NCBI GenBank assembly: GCA_964434855.1
Contig: CAYSWR010000022.1
Location: 1 to 23,421, forward strand
Length of the DNA: 23,421 nucleotides
Source of the DNA: UBA8516 sp964434855
Lineage (GTDB): Archaea > Thermoproteota > Nitrososphaeria > Nitrososphaerales > Nitrosopumilaceae
Direction of reading: 5' to 3'
The position numbers and the translations under genes are program-made. The notes below the pieces were generated by a model. The model worked only from the letters and a program-made list of their open reading frames with translations. It was not told where the DNA came from and searched no databases. How positions within the stretch are numbered: the first letter of the stretch is position 1; the number at the start of each line of letters is the position of its first letter. Shown here piece by piece: positions 16,472 to 23,371 of the stretch.

Positions 16472-17317
16472 ATGGTAACAGAGAGTAAATCTACCATTAC
16501 TTTTGTTCAATTACTCAAAGAAGATCTTATAGTTTTACGTATTGTTCCAAACGATGGCATCATACCAGATTATGAAGCAGGTCAATTTGTTACCCTAGGT
16601 ATTCCAGTAGTATCTGAAAATTATAAGATTGTTCGTAGAGCATATTCAATTGCTTCACATCCCGAAAACAAAAAGTATTTTGAATTTGTGATTAGATGGG
16701 TTCGAAAACCTCTCCCTGGTCGTGTTACAACTTCGTTATTCTATTCAAGTGAAGGAGATCAGGTAACTTTGGGAAAACCAACTGGGAATGCTTTAACAAT
16801 TAATGAGACATTGCATGATGGTAGTAAAGATAATAGAAGAATTGTTTGTGTTGGAGGCGGTACGGGCATTGCACCTTTTGTAAGTTTTGCGCAACATCTT
16901 CGTGCGGTGGGAGATAAAAGAGAGGTTGTTGTTTTACACGGTGCTAGTTATGTAGACGAATTAAGTTACAAAGGGCTTTTTACGAAATTGGAAGAAGAAA
17001 GTCTTGACAGAGGAAAAGACGAGTGGAACTTTAGATACAGGGCTTCTATAAGCAGACCGGAAGAATGGTTTAACAGATCATGGAAAGGTCAGACAGGAAG
17101 AGTTGAAAATTTCTTAAGATCAAAAGACGGAGGAATGTCGCCTTTAGAACAACTTGTTGGAGAAAAAATTACAAGAGAAAACACAATGTTTTACATTTGC
17201 GGATGGCAAGGAACAATCGATGGCGTTATGGACTTTTTAACTCCCAAAGGTTTTGTAACTCTACATGATAAACGTGAAGATGGAAGCTTTGAAGCAAAAT
17301 ACGAATCATACGGTTAA
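16472..17317 (+). CDS. Ferredoxin/flavodoxin-NADP reductase-like flavoprotein
   Basis: The 281-residue product belongs to the FNR family, which moves electrons between NAD(P)H and ferredoxin or similar carriers through FAD. The FAD-binding motif is RRAYSIAS (55-62, with the Arg-x-Tyr-Ser core), and the NADP-binding GGGTGIAPF lies at 128-136. Near the C-terminus YICGWQGTIDGVMDFL matches the CGxxG nicotinamide-site segment. Cys pairs for an iron-sulfur cluster are absent, so this is a plain two-domain FNR. The ATG has an AAATAAAT box 21 bases upstream. The gene stands alone; a ferredoxin gene about 2.3 kb downstream is a possible partner, which is an inference from proximity. It converges with a small DUF1059 gene. 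Confidence 0.9.
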   Translation: MVTESKSTITFVQLLKEDLIVLRIVPNDGIIPDYEAGQFVTLGIPVVSENYKIVRRAYSIASHPENKKYFEFVIRWVRKPLPGRVTTSLFYSSEGDQVTLGKPTGNALTINETLHDGSKDNRRIVCVGGGTGIAPFVSFAQHLRAVGDKREVVVLHGASYVDELSYKGLFTKLEEESLDRGKDEWNFRYRASISRPEEWFNRSWKGQTGRVENFLRSKDGGMSPLEQLVGEKITRENTMFYICGWQGTIDGVMDFLTPKGFVTLHDKREDGSFEAKYESYG

Positions 17318-17344
17318 TCATTAAAAATTTTTGGCAATAAATTT

Positions 17345-17360
17345 GGCTTTTTAGCCTTTT
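17345..17360 (+). terminator. Small hairpin and T tract after the flavoprotein gene
   Basis: GGCT and AGCC can pair around a four-T loop, and four more T residues follow. It lies between the convergent stops at 17317 and 17351. Archaeal termination relies mainly on T tracts, so the hairpin itself may be incidental. Confidence 0.25.
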
Positions 17361-17515
17361 CGTAGTATGAATTGCATCAAGGCTTCTTTGGAGTATTCAA
17401 TTCCATGTTCATCAACAGAATGTTTACTGTATTCTACGATTACCTTTGCAATATCGTCACCTTCGATTACAAAATCGCATTCAAAGCCATAATCTCTGCA
17501 AACGAACTTTGCCAT
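17351..17515 (-). CDS. DUF1059 family small metal-binding-like protein
   Basis: This 54-residue protein runs from ATG 17515 to TAA at 17353-17351. It begins MAKFVCRDYGFECDFVIEG and ends EHGIEYSKEALMQFILRKG, the characteristic frame of DUF1059 proteins: CRDxGxxC near the N-terminus and xEHG near the end. Cys6, Cys13, His32 and His38 could coordinate a metal, as proposed for the family, whose function is not established. A strong TATA box lies 21 bases upstream with no Shine-Dalgarno, so it is a leaderless single gene. It is convergent with the flavoprotein gene (33 bases apart) and followed downstream by nothing on its own strand within the gap. Confidence 0.9.
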   Translation of the reverse strand: MAKFVCRDYGFECDFVIEGDDIAKVIVEYSKHSVDEHGIEYSKEALMQFILRKG

Positions 17516-17535
17516 GATTAGTATCAAAAAAATGC

Positions 17536-17544
17536 AATATATAT
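17536..17544 (-). promoter_or_regulatory. TATA box of the DUF1059 gene
   Basis: ATATATATT on the minus strand ends about 20 bases before the ATG at 17515. It is one of the clearest promoters in the window and supports the small gene being real. Confidence 0.55.
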
Positions 17545-17620
17545 CTCGTTTGATTAATTTTATAAACAGACCGGTTTAGTCTGATGCGATCAGTTTTGAG
17601 ACGTTTAAGAGTTTCAAGCG

Positions 17621-18892
17621 TTATTGATTATCTTGTTCTGATGTCTTTTTTGAATTGCTCACAGGTATAGAAACAATGCTTTCTACAACAGCCTTTGTTA
17701 ACTCATCAATTATCTTGATTTTTTTCTCATCAGTTTCTCCTAGCATTTGTAATGCTTTCTCTAATTCTTTTTTTCTTAACGAGTCCACGCTGGCAAACAC
17801 GTCCTTAACTAATGGTTCTGGTGTCAATTGTTTCATTGTTGCCTCGATAATTGAGACTTCTTTACTAATCATTTTTTCTACAGCAAGAACTTCCTCCTTT
17901 CTAGCTCTCAAACTTCTTTCCTCCATCTCAATAATTTGATCTCTAAACATTAATTTAGTTGCAGGAAACGAAGAGACTTTCTCATCAACTGTTCTAGGAT
18001 CTGAGATATCCAATATCATTGTCCCTTTCGTTTTATTTTCCATGACTATTTTTATTTTGTCATAAGCAATTATGAAATAGTCTGCAGTAGTTGCAACAAA
18101 GATAATGTCAAATTTATCGAATCCTGATAAAACATCTTCAAACTTTATTGGCTTCCCACCCAATATTTTAGAAAAGCCTGTTGATCGTTCAATGGTCTTG
18201 CTCGTAATATCAAACGCATATTTTTTTTCATCAAGAGATTTAGCAACCATGGCTGCTGTTTCTCCTGTTCCTATGATTAGAACACGTTTCTTTGCATCTA
18301 AACCTGCATGCGCCTCCGCAATTTTGACAGCGATATCTCCAATTGATGTCACTCCTTTGCTAATTCCAGTAGACTCTCTGATACGTGTTGCAACTCGTAT
18401 TGAACTGTCAAATAATTTATTCAAAATTCTTCCAGATGCATTAGATTGTTTGGCACTTGAAATTGCTGATTTTATTTGTTCAAGGATTCTTTCATTTCCT
18501 ACAACCACTGATTCCAAACCGCATGCAAGTCTTAACAATTGATTGTAAACATCAGCATTCTCATACACCTCAAGAATTTGGTCAAAGTGATCAACATCAT
18601 ATTCTTCTAGTCCTGCTATTGATATCCAAGTTTCTACGATTTTACGTATAACGAGGTTTTTTCCTTCACTCCTCCTCGCATCTGGTGCGTCTCCGCTTTC
18701 CAGATTATTCACAACAAATACTTCAACCCTACTAGTAGTCTGAAGGATGACGCATTCTGAAACGCCAGGAATTTTCTTAAAAGATTCATATGCAGCTGCG
18801 ATGTCTTTGAAGACAAATCTTTCTAACTTATGAAGTGGGATATTTTTGAAGGTGACTTTGAAATTTATTATTTTATATTTATTTTCGCTCAT
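17621..18892 (-). CDS. hemA: Glutamyl-tRNA reductase with Thr at the catalytic Cys position
   Basis: HemA reduces glutamyl-tRNA to glutamate-1-semialdehyde, the first step of the C5 route to tetrapyrroles. The 423-residue product has the N-terminal catalytic domain, GLESVVVGNERILEQIKSAI (family GLDSxxxGExQILGQ), the ATRIRESTGISKGVTSIGDIAVKIA segment, the NADPH-binding Rossmann part with VLIIGTGETAAMVAKSL, and the C-terminal dimerisation helices. The family motif STCNR, which holds the thioester-forming Cys, is QTTSR here (51-55), so Thr53 occupies the Cys position; the nearest Cys is Cys47. The flanking VIL and VEVF residues align well. The gene follows an unknown Ala-rich gene 13 bases upstream and is probably cotranscribed with it. 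Confidence 0.9.
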   Translation of the reverse strand: MSENKYKIINFKVTFKNIPLHKLERFVFKDIAAAYESFKKIPGVSECVILQTTSRVEVFVVNNLESGDAPDARRSEGKNLVIRKIVETWISIAGLEEYDVDHFDQILEVYENADVYNQLLRLACGLESVVVGNERILEQIKSAISSAKQSNASGRILNKLFDSSIRVATRIRESTGISKGVTSIGDIAVKIAEAHAGLDAKKRVLIIGTGETAAMVAKSLDEKKYAFDITSKTIERSTGFSKILGGKPIKFEDVLSGFDKFDIIFVATTADYFIIAYDKIKIVMENKTKGTMILDISDPRTVDEKVSSFPATKLMFRDQIIEMEERSLRARKEEVLAVEKMISKEVSIIEATMKQLTPEPLVKDVFASVDSLRKKELEKALQMLGETDEKKIKIIDELTKAVVESIVSIPVSNSKKTSEQDNQ

Positions 18893-18905
18893 TTAGATCA
18901 TCCGT

Positions 18906-19505
18906 TTATTCATGAATTTTACCTCTTCCACCTTTTGCTGTGCGAAAAACATTCATGCCAAAGTAATAATTTTCATATAATGAATCCAGATATTTTAAAT
19001 CTTGTTCAGCTCTGGCTATCTCATCTGGGATTGCATTGGGATTATTTTTTAGTTGACTAAGTTTTTTCCTGGTTTCTTCAAAAAGTTCATTTAAACCAGA
19101 TTCATAGTTCGATTTTCCACCAAATTCAGGACTAAGAATGAATTCTGGTTTGTATTGTGGGGTCTGATCTGTAGGAATCTCTACTTTTCTTGAAAGCTCT
19201 TCTTGCTCTTCTTCTGTAAGTACAGGTCTTGGTGGAACTAGCTCCTTTTTATAATGAAAAAATTCTGGTTCTCCCATTTCTCGCCTAAATATTCGCTCTT
19301 TACTATGTTTGTCAGTAAACGATGCACTTGCAACCTTTGCAGCTGCCACCACCTTTGTTGCTTCTTCATATTCTTTCTGTGCTGCTGCTTCCACTGCTGC
19401 CTTTACTGCAGCTTCCTTTGCAGCCACTTCTGCTAATTGTGCTGCCTCTGCAGCTGTCAATCCATCTTTCTTTTTTGGCGGATTTTGTGGATTTTCAGTC
19501 GACAT
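18906..19505 (-). CDS. Unknown protein with Ala-rich coiled-coil N-terminus
   Basis: The 199-residue product begins with a disordered MSTENPQNPPKKKDG, followed by a very Ala/Glu/Lys-rich helix (about 17-62) that looks like a coiled coil. A mixed, Pro-rich middle follows (about 65-130), then a second helical pair around LNELFEETRKKLSQLKNNP and DEIARAEQDLKYLDSLYENYYFG. It has no Cys and no membrane segment. I do not recognise the family. It lies 13 bases upstream of hemA in the same direction and is divergent from the ferredoxin gene. A TATA-like TTAAAATTTAA is 20 bases before its ATG. A role linked to haem synthesis rests only on position. Confidence 0.75.
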   Translation of the reverse strand: MSTENPQNPPKKKDGLTAAEAAQLAEVAAKEAAVKAAVEAAAQKEYEEATKVVAAAKVASASFTDKHSKERIFRREMGEPEFFHYKKELVPPRPVLTEEEQEELSRKVEIPTDQTPQYKPEFILSPEFGGKSNYESGLNELFEETRKKLSQLKNNPNAIPDEIARAEQDLKYLDSLYENYYFGMNVFRTAKGGRGKIHE

Positions 19506-19525
19506 TGTAATTACATCATTTGGGG

Positions 19526-19536
19526 TTAAATTTTAA
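19526..19536 (-). promoter_or_regulatory. TATA-like box of the Ala-rich gene and hemA
   Basis: TTAAAATTTAA on the minus strand ends 20 bases before the ATG at 19505, at the distance for a leaderless transcript that would also cover hemA. Confidence 0.4.
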
Positions 19537-19586
19537 GTTTTTATATCGTCTTTTAAGAAGATATTTCGAATTAAAGTTAGCGAAGC

Positions 19587-19596
19587 TTTTTAAATA
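19587..19596 (+). promoter_or_regulatory. TATA box of the ferredoxin gene
   Basis: TTTTTAAATA ends 19 bases before the ATG at 19616. It supports that ATG over the later in-frame ATG at 19649. Confidence 0.5.
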
Positions 19597-19615
19597 AATT
19601 AGATGAAGTGACAAC

Positions 19616-20566
19616 ATGTCACTTCTCTTAAAAGATCGAGTATACACCATGGAATCCACAACCGCAAAAAGGGGTGTTTATCCACTACATGGCTACAAGC
19701 TTGGTATTTATCGCCTGCCAATCAAACTGGATGACCCGTTAGAGATGAAATCAATTGTGGAGGGACTCAAAAAGACCTTTACAATGGATACCTATGCTGA
19801 CAGAATTTATGCAACATACACATGGATGGAGGAAAACATGACAGATCGTGAAGCAAAAGGATATGAAAAAGCTGAGCTCTCCGTCACAGTTGAAATTGTA
19901 ACAGGTGAAGTAATTGACATGATTTACCAAATCTTTCCAATTGAAAAGTTTGGCGACCCACAATGGGTAAAGGATTATCGCAAAAAGGCAGATCATTATG
20001 CAAAAATGATAATTGACACAATTCTACGAAATACCATTTTAGCAGACAAGATGATTTCATACTATGTCAAAACAAAAAAACTAGGACAAGATGCAGCTAT
20101 TCAACAAGTAGAAGAGCTCACTCCACTTGCAAAAATTGTTCCAGACGCTAAACCCAAAATAAAGATTGAAGAACAGCAAGAGACTGGAGCACCACAAGAT
20201 GTAGGTGGACCACTGACTGGTCCAAAACCAGGACCAATTGACGTAGAATACAAATCGCACATGCGTCCGAGCCCATCATTTGTTGTTCCATCAAACAAGG
20301 TCACCATAAAGACATGGGGGAAAGGAGTTGATAATGGAAGACTGGGTATTTGGGGGGAATACGTATCAGTTGATTTTGATATTTGTGTAGCAGACGGCGC
20401 ATGTATTGACGCATGTCCTGTTAGTGTCTTTGAATGGTTTGATACTCCTGGCCACCCGGCATCTGCGAAAAAGCCGCTTATGGCAAGAGAACCAGACTGC
20501 ATATTTTGTCTTGCATGTGAAAACGTCTGTCCACCTGTAGCGATAAAGATCTTTACAAAAAAATAA
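19616..20566 (+). CDS. Ferredoxin of 7Fe type with a 200-residue N-terminal region
   Basis: The C-terminal 75 residues are a two-cluster ferredoxin closely resembling the Sulfolobus zinc-ferredoxin core: CVADGACIDACPVSVFEW, DTPGHPAS and CIFCLACENVCPPVAI. Cluster ligands are Cys257, 263, 267 and Cys295, 298, 301, 305. Asp260 stands where a fourth Cys would be, as in the 3Fe-4S site of 7Fe ferredoxins. The N-terminal region (1-180) is mixed alpha/beta, with YTWMEENMTDREAKGYEKAELSVTVEIVTG and a helical segment, and I cannot name it; a Pro/Gly-rich linker follows (180-225). The His that binds zinc in Sulfolobus (LGIHG) is Trp246 here, so the zinc site is probably lost. It is likely a soluble electron carrier or the electron-transfer subunit of a larger enzyme. 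Confidence 0.88.
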   Translation: MSLLLKDRVYTMESTTAKRGVYPLHGYKLGIYRLPIKLDDPLEMKSIVEGLKKTFTMDTYADRIYATYTWMEENMTDREAKGYEKAELSVTVEIVTGEVIDMIYQIFPIEKFGDPQWVKDYRKKADHYAKMIIDTILRNTILADKMISYYVKTKKLGQDAAIQQVEELTPLAKIVPDAKPKIKIEEQQETGAPQDVGGPLTGPKPGPIDVEYKSHMRPSPSFVVPSNKVTIKTWGKGVDNGRLGIWGEYVSVDFDICVADGACIDACPVSVFEWFDTPGHPASAKKPLMAREPDCIFCLACENVCPPVAIKIFTKK

Positions 20567-20573
20567 TAAAAAA

Positions 20574-20622
20574 CCATTGTCCGGTAGTTCAGACAGAGGG
20601 TGTCATTTTAGACCCTCAATGG
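20574..20622 (+). other. Nested hairpin element downstream of the ferredoxin gene
   Basis: CCATTG at 20574-20579 can pair with CAATGG at 20617-20622, and GAGGGT at 20596-20601 with ACCCTC at 20612-20617. The two stems share one C, so they would compete for it. The element is richer in G and C than its surroundings and begins eight bases after the ferredoxin stop. It may act in the 3' untranslated region or be a small RNA. The rest of the gap to 20718 holds only the next promoter. Confidence 0.4.
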
Positions 20623-20686
20623 GCCGTAAATTAGCATATTTGTGGCATATCCAGTAGAGTAATTGGTGAGCTTTTAACAATTCGAG

Positions 20687-20703
20687 TTAATTAAATAATT
20701 AAA
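20687..20703 (+). promoter_or_regulatory. AT-rich TATA region of the 109-residue gene
   Basis: A run of TTAATTAAATAATTAAA ends 15 bases before the ATG at 20719. A TATA box centred near 20692 would give a leaderless message. Confidence 0.4.
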
Positions 20704-20718
20704 CCAAGAATAAAACAC

Positions 20719-21048
20719 ATGGTAAAACAAACGACTCTTGATAGTTGGCTTTTACAACATTTTTCTGACCTTCTCAGAAAAGGAGCGTTAAACGTTGTAA
20801 AGACTGGAACTCCCATCGTCCTTTACAGAAACATGATAGAAGAAGAAGAAGACTCGCATGAAGAGACAGTTTGTACCTTAACTGAAGGACATGTGATTGT
20901 CCAAGTTGTAACGTCAGGAGGAGTCATAGTGCCAAGCTTCCAGCAACAATTTGTTTTTACGTTTGATCAATTTCCAGACTGGTTGATGCGAAAAAGTAAA
21001 GATCTCTTGCTGCAATGTGTTGATTTTCTTGAAGAACAACTAAAGTAA
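20719..21048 (+). CDS. Unknown 109-residue protein
   Basis: This small soluble protein begins MVKQTTLDSWLLQHFSDLLRKGALNVV, a helix followed by strands, then an acidic MIEEEEDSHEET, a beta-rich centre (VCTLTEGHVIVQVVTSGGVIV) and a C-terminal helix. It has two Cys residues far apart and no known motif. I do not recognise the family. It is followed 33 bases later by sucC, which has its own TATA box, so cotranscription is uncertain. Codon use matches the neighbourhood. Confidence 0.7.
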   Translation: MVKQTTLDSWLLQHFSDLLRKGALNVVKTGTPIVLYRNMIEEEEDSHEETVCTLTEGHVIVQVVTSGGVIVPSFQQQFVFTFDQFPDWLMRKSKDLLLQCVDFLEEQLK

Positions 21049-21052
21049 CAGA

Positions 21053-21060
21053 TTATAAAA
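21053..21060 (+). promoter_or_regulatory. TATA box of sucCD
   Basis: TTATAAAA lies 21 bases upstream of the sucC ATG, which fits a leaderless start for the sucCD transcript. Confidence 0.5.
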
Positions 21061-21081
21061 CCATAAAAATGAAAAGTTTTC

Positions 21082-22194
21082 ATGCGGTTATTAGAGTATC
21101 AAGCAAAAAGCTTGTTTGCTGAATACGGAATCCGTATTCCAAAAGGATTAACTTCTACTAATATAGAACAAGGAAGAAAAGATGCCAAAGTAATTGGATT
21201 TCCTTTTGTCATAAAAGCTCAGATGGCAGTTGGTGGCAGGGGAAAAGCTGGTGCAATACAAAAATGCCATAATGCTGACGAGTTTGAGCTAAAATATCCA
21301 GAAATAATGCAAAAAGTTGTCAAAGGAGAGAAAACAAAGGCAGTCTTGTTAGAACAAATGCAAGAGTACAAAAAAGAACTGTATCTTTCCTTGTTCTTAA
21401 ACAGAAGCAAAAGATGCTATACTGTAATTGCCTCATCCGAGGGAGGCGTTGAGATTGAATCAGTCAAAAACCAAGTCATACGTGAAGTAGGACTGGGCTA
21501 TGTTGATAAAAATACTGCAGAAGAGGTTGCAAAGGCAATAGGCCTAAAGGATAACAGTATAGAAGAATTTGTAAATCTTGTTCAAAAATTATCAAAACTT
21601 ACAGTTGAAAAAGAAACCGAACTTGCAGAAATAAACCCCGTGGCAATACTAAATGATGGTACCTTACTTGCACTTGACGGCAAAGTCATAATTGATGACA
21701 ATGCCATCTTCAGACATGAGGAGTTAAGAAAGTTCCAAGAAGTGTCTGAGCTTGAAGAACGTGCTGAAAAAAGCGGTTTTTCATTGGTAGAACTTGATGG
21801 AAACATAGCAGTTGTGGGAAACGGTGCAGGACTTGTCATGTCATCACTTGACATGCTTTCAGATCATGGAGGAAAACCAGCTTGTTTTCTTGATGTGGGT
21901 GGCGGTGCAACAACAGAAACAGTTTATGAAGCTCTTACTTTGATTAGTAAAATGAAAAAAGTAAAAGGAATTCTTGTAAATCTTTACGGCGGAATAGTAA
22001 AAACAACAACGGTTGCAACTGCATTTATCAAAGCATATGAAGATAAAATAATTGACATTCCAGTATTTGCAAGAATGTCAGGGGCAGAAGCTGACAAATC
22101 AAGAGAGATGCTAAAAGATTCTCGGACAAAGATGTTTGATACCGTAGAAGAAGCGATCAATGCGACAGTAATTGGAGTGAATAAAAGTGGTTGA
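21082..22194 (+). CDS. sucC: Succinate-CoA ligase, beta subunit
   Basis: SucC with SucD interconverts succinyl-CoA and succinate with formation or use of ATP or GTP. The 370-residue product starts MRLLEYQAKSLFAEYGIRIPKG, the usual SucC N-terminus. An ATP-grasp domain with GGRGKAGAIQ follows, then TELAEINPVAI and LALDGKVIIDDNA near the metal site. The C-terminal CoA-ligase domain has FLDVGGGATTETVYEAL and VNLYGGIVKTTTVATAFI. In this lineage the enzyme may serve an incomplete citrate cycle or link to the hydroxypropionate/hydroxybutyrate cycle, which is inference. It overlaps sucD by eight bases. Confidence 0.96.
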   Translation: MRLLEYQAKSLFAEYGIRIPKGLTSTNIEQGRKDAKVIGFPFVIKAQMAVGGRGKAGAIQKCHNADEFELKYPEIMQKVVKGEKTKAVLLEQMQEYKKELYLSLFLNRSKRCYTVIASSEGGVEIESVKNQVIREVGLGYVDKNTAEEVAKAIGLKDNSIEEFVNLVQKLSKLTVEKETELAEINPVAILNDGTLLALDGKVIIDDNAIFRHEELRKFQEVSELEERAEKSGFSLVELDGNIAVVGNGAGLVMSSLDMLSDHGGKPACFLDVGGGATTETVYEALTLISKMKKVKGILVNLYGGIVKTTTVATAFIKAYEDKIIDIPVFARMSGAEADKSREMLKDSRTKMFDTVEEAINATVIGVNKSG

Positions 22195-23104
22195 TCTTTT
22201 TGAAATTTTAATTGGAAAGGAAGGAGAAAAAGACTATAAGAAAAAACCAGTAATTGTTCAAGGAATTACTGGCAAGTTTGGCTCTTTTCATACACAACAA
22301 ATGATATCATATGGAACAAACATCGTTGCAGGAGTAACACCAGGAAAAGGTGGCCAAAAGTTTGAGAACGTTCCAATTTATGAAACAGTAAAAAATGCTG
22401 TTTCTGCTACCGGTGCAAAAATTTCTATAGTATTTGTTCCTGCCAAGTTCTTCAGAGACGCAGCAATTGAGGCGTTAGAAGCAGGAATCAAACTGCTCAT
22501 TGCCATACCAGAACATGTTCCAGTAAGGGATGCAATGACAGTACTTGAACTTGCCAAGAAGAAAGACGCCATAATGATTGGACCAAACACACCAGGAATA
22601 ATTGTTCCAGGAATAATAAAAATTGGAATCATGCCTGCAACTCCTTTTAAGCCTGGAAGAATTGCTGTGCTTTCAAGAAGTGGAACTTTGATGTATGAAG
22701 TTTCGCATAATCTTTCAGTTGCAAACTTTGGCCAGAGCGTATCACTTGGAATTGGAGGAGACCCGATTAATGGAACTACGGTAATTGAAGCATTTGACAT
22801 GATAAGAAAACTATCTGAAATTGATGGAGTAGTTGTCGTTGGTGAAATAGGTGGAGATGCAGAAGAACTTCTCGCACAACATATCATTGACACAAAGTTC
22901 GACAAGCCAGTTGTTGCATATATTGCAGGCCGAGCTGCCCCAAAAGAAAAGAGGATGGGACATGCCGGTGCCATAATTTATGGAACATATGGTTCTGCAG
23001 AATCCAAAGTTTCTATGTATGCAAAAGCAAACGTGCCAGTAGCAAAAAGGCCAGCCGAGGTACCCATGCTTTTAGCAGGAAAGCTTGGCAGCAAAAAGGG
23101 TTAG
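22187..23104 (+). CDS. sucD: Succinate-CoA ligase, alpha subunit
   Basis: The alpha subunit carries the phosphohistidine of succinyl-CoA synthetase. The 305-residue product has the CoA-binding VIVQGITGKFGSFHTQQM, the TPGKGGQKF loop, GPNTPGIIVPG, and MGHAGAIIYG with the active-site His at about residue 259. The start is GTG, overlapping the end of sucC by eight bases, which points to translational coupling. The N-terminus MVDLFEILIGKEGEKDYKKKP is a few residues longer than in bacterial SucD. The gene is followed 34 bases later by rpl40e. Confidence 0.96.
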   Translation: MVDLFEILIGKEGEKDYKKKPVIVQGITGKFGSFHTQQMISYGTNIVAGVTPGKGGQKFENVPIYETVKNAVSATGAKISIVFVPAKFFRDAAIEALEAGIKLLIAIPEHVPVRDAMTVLELAKKKDAIMIGPNTPGIIVPGIIKIGIMPATPFKPGRIAVLSRSGTLMYEVSHNLSVANFGQSVSLGIGGDPINGTTVIEAFDMIRKLSEIDGVVVVGEIGGDAEELLAQHIIDTKFDKPVVAYIAGRAAPKEKRMGHAGAIIYGTYGSAESKVSMYAKANVPVAKRPAEVPMLLAGKLGSKKG

Positions 23105-23138
23105 AATATAATAGAGTATATCAGGAGAAAATATAGAA

Positions 23139-23306
23139 ATGCCAATTACTGACCCACTAAAAAAACAAATTGCACAAAAGGCCAGACTTCACTTTAAAGT
23201 TTGCTTTGGTTGTGGTGCAAAGAACCCAATGGGTGCATCAAGGTGCCGCAAGTGCCATAGTAGCTATTTGCGACTCAAGAACAGAACGTTAGGAATTAAA
23301 AAGTAG
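23139..23306 (+). CDS. rpl40e: Large-subunit ribosomal protein L40e
   Basis: The 55-residue product reads MPITDPLKKQIAQKARLHFKV and then a zinc-ribbon-like pair: Cys22-x2-Cys25 in CFGCGAKNP and Cys36-x2-Cys39 in CRKCH, followed by YLRLKN. This is the standard L40e layout, specific to archaea and eukaryotes (in eukaryotes it is made as a ubiquitin fusion). An AGGAG at 23122-23126 is about 12 bases upstream, somewhat far. The 34-base gap after sucD allows cotranscription. The basic C-terminus RTLGIKK is a little longer than in some homologues. Confidence 0.95.
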   Translation: MPITDPLKKQIAQKARLHFKVCFGCGAKNPMGASRCRKCHSSYLRLKNRTLGIKK

Positions 23307-23371
23307 TTCTGCTTCAAATTTTTATGCGAATCATTATCTTTTTCATTTATTAGGAATTTGTATCATAATAG

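Noticed and set aside
17578..17591. CTGAT/ATCAG hairpin after hemA as a terminator or C/D box RNA
   Set aside because: The stem is only five bases, no T tract follows on the hemA strand, and the C, D, C' and D' boxes are not arranged as in a C/D RNA.
20101..20577. 158-codon open frame antisense to the ferredoxin
   Set aside because: It lies wholly opposite the cluster-binding region of a convincing gene and shows no family features.
20579..20625. Complete tRNA after the ferredoxin gene
   Set aside because: An A-box-like start is present, but there is no T arm or B box, no D-stem pairing and no matching acceptor strand.
22378..22974. 198-codon open frame antisense to sucD
   Set aside because: It is a shadow of a strongly supported gene and its translation is low-complexity Ser/Thr/Pro/Ala without motifs.
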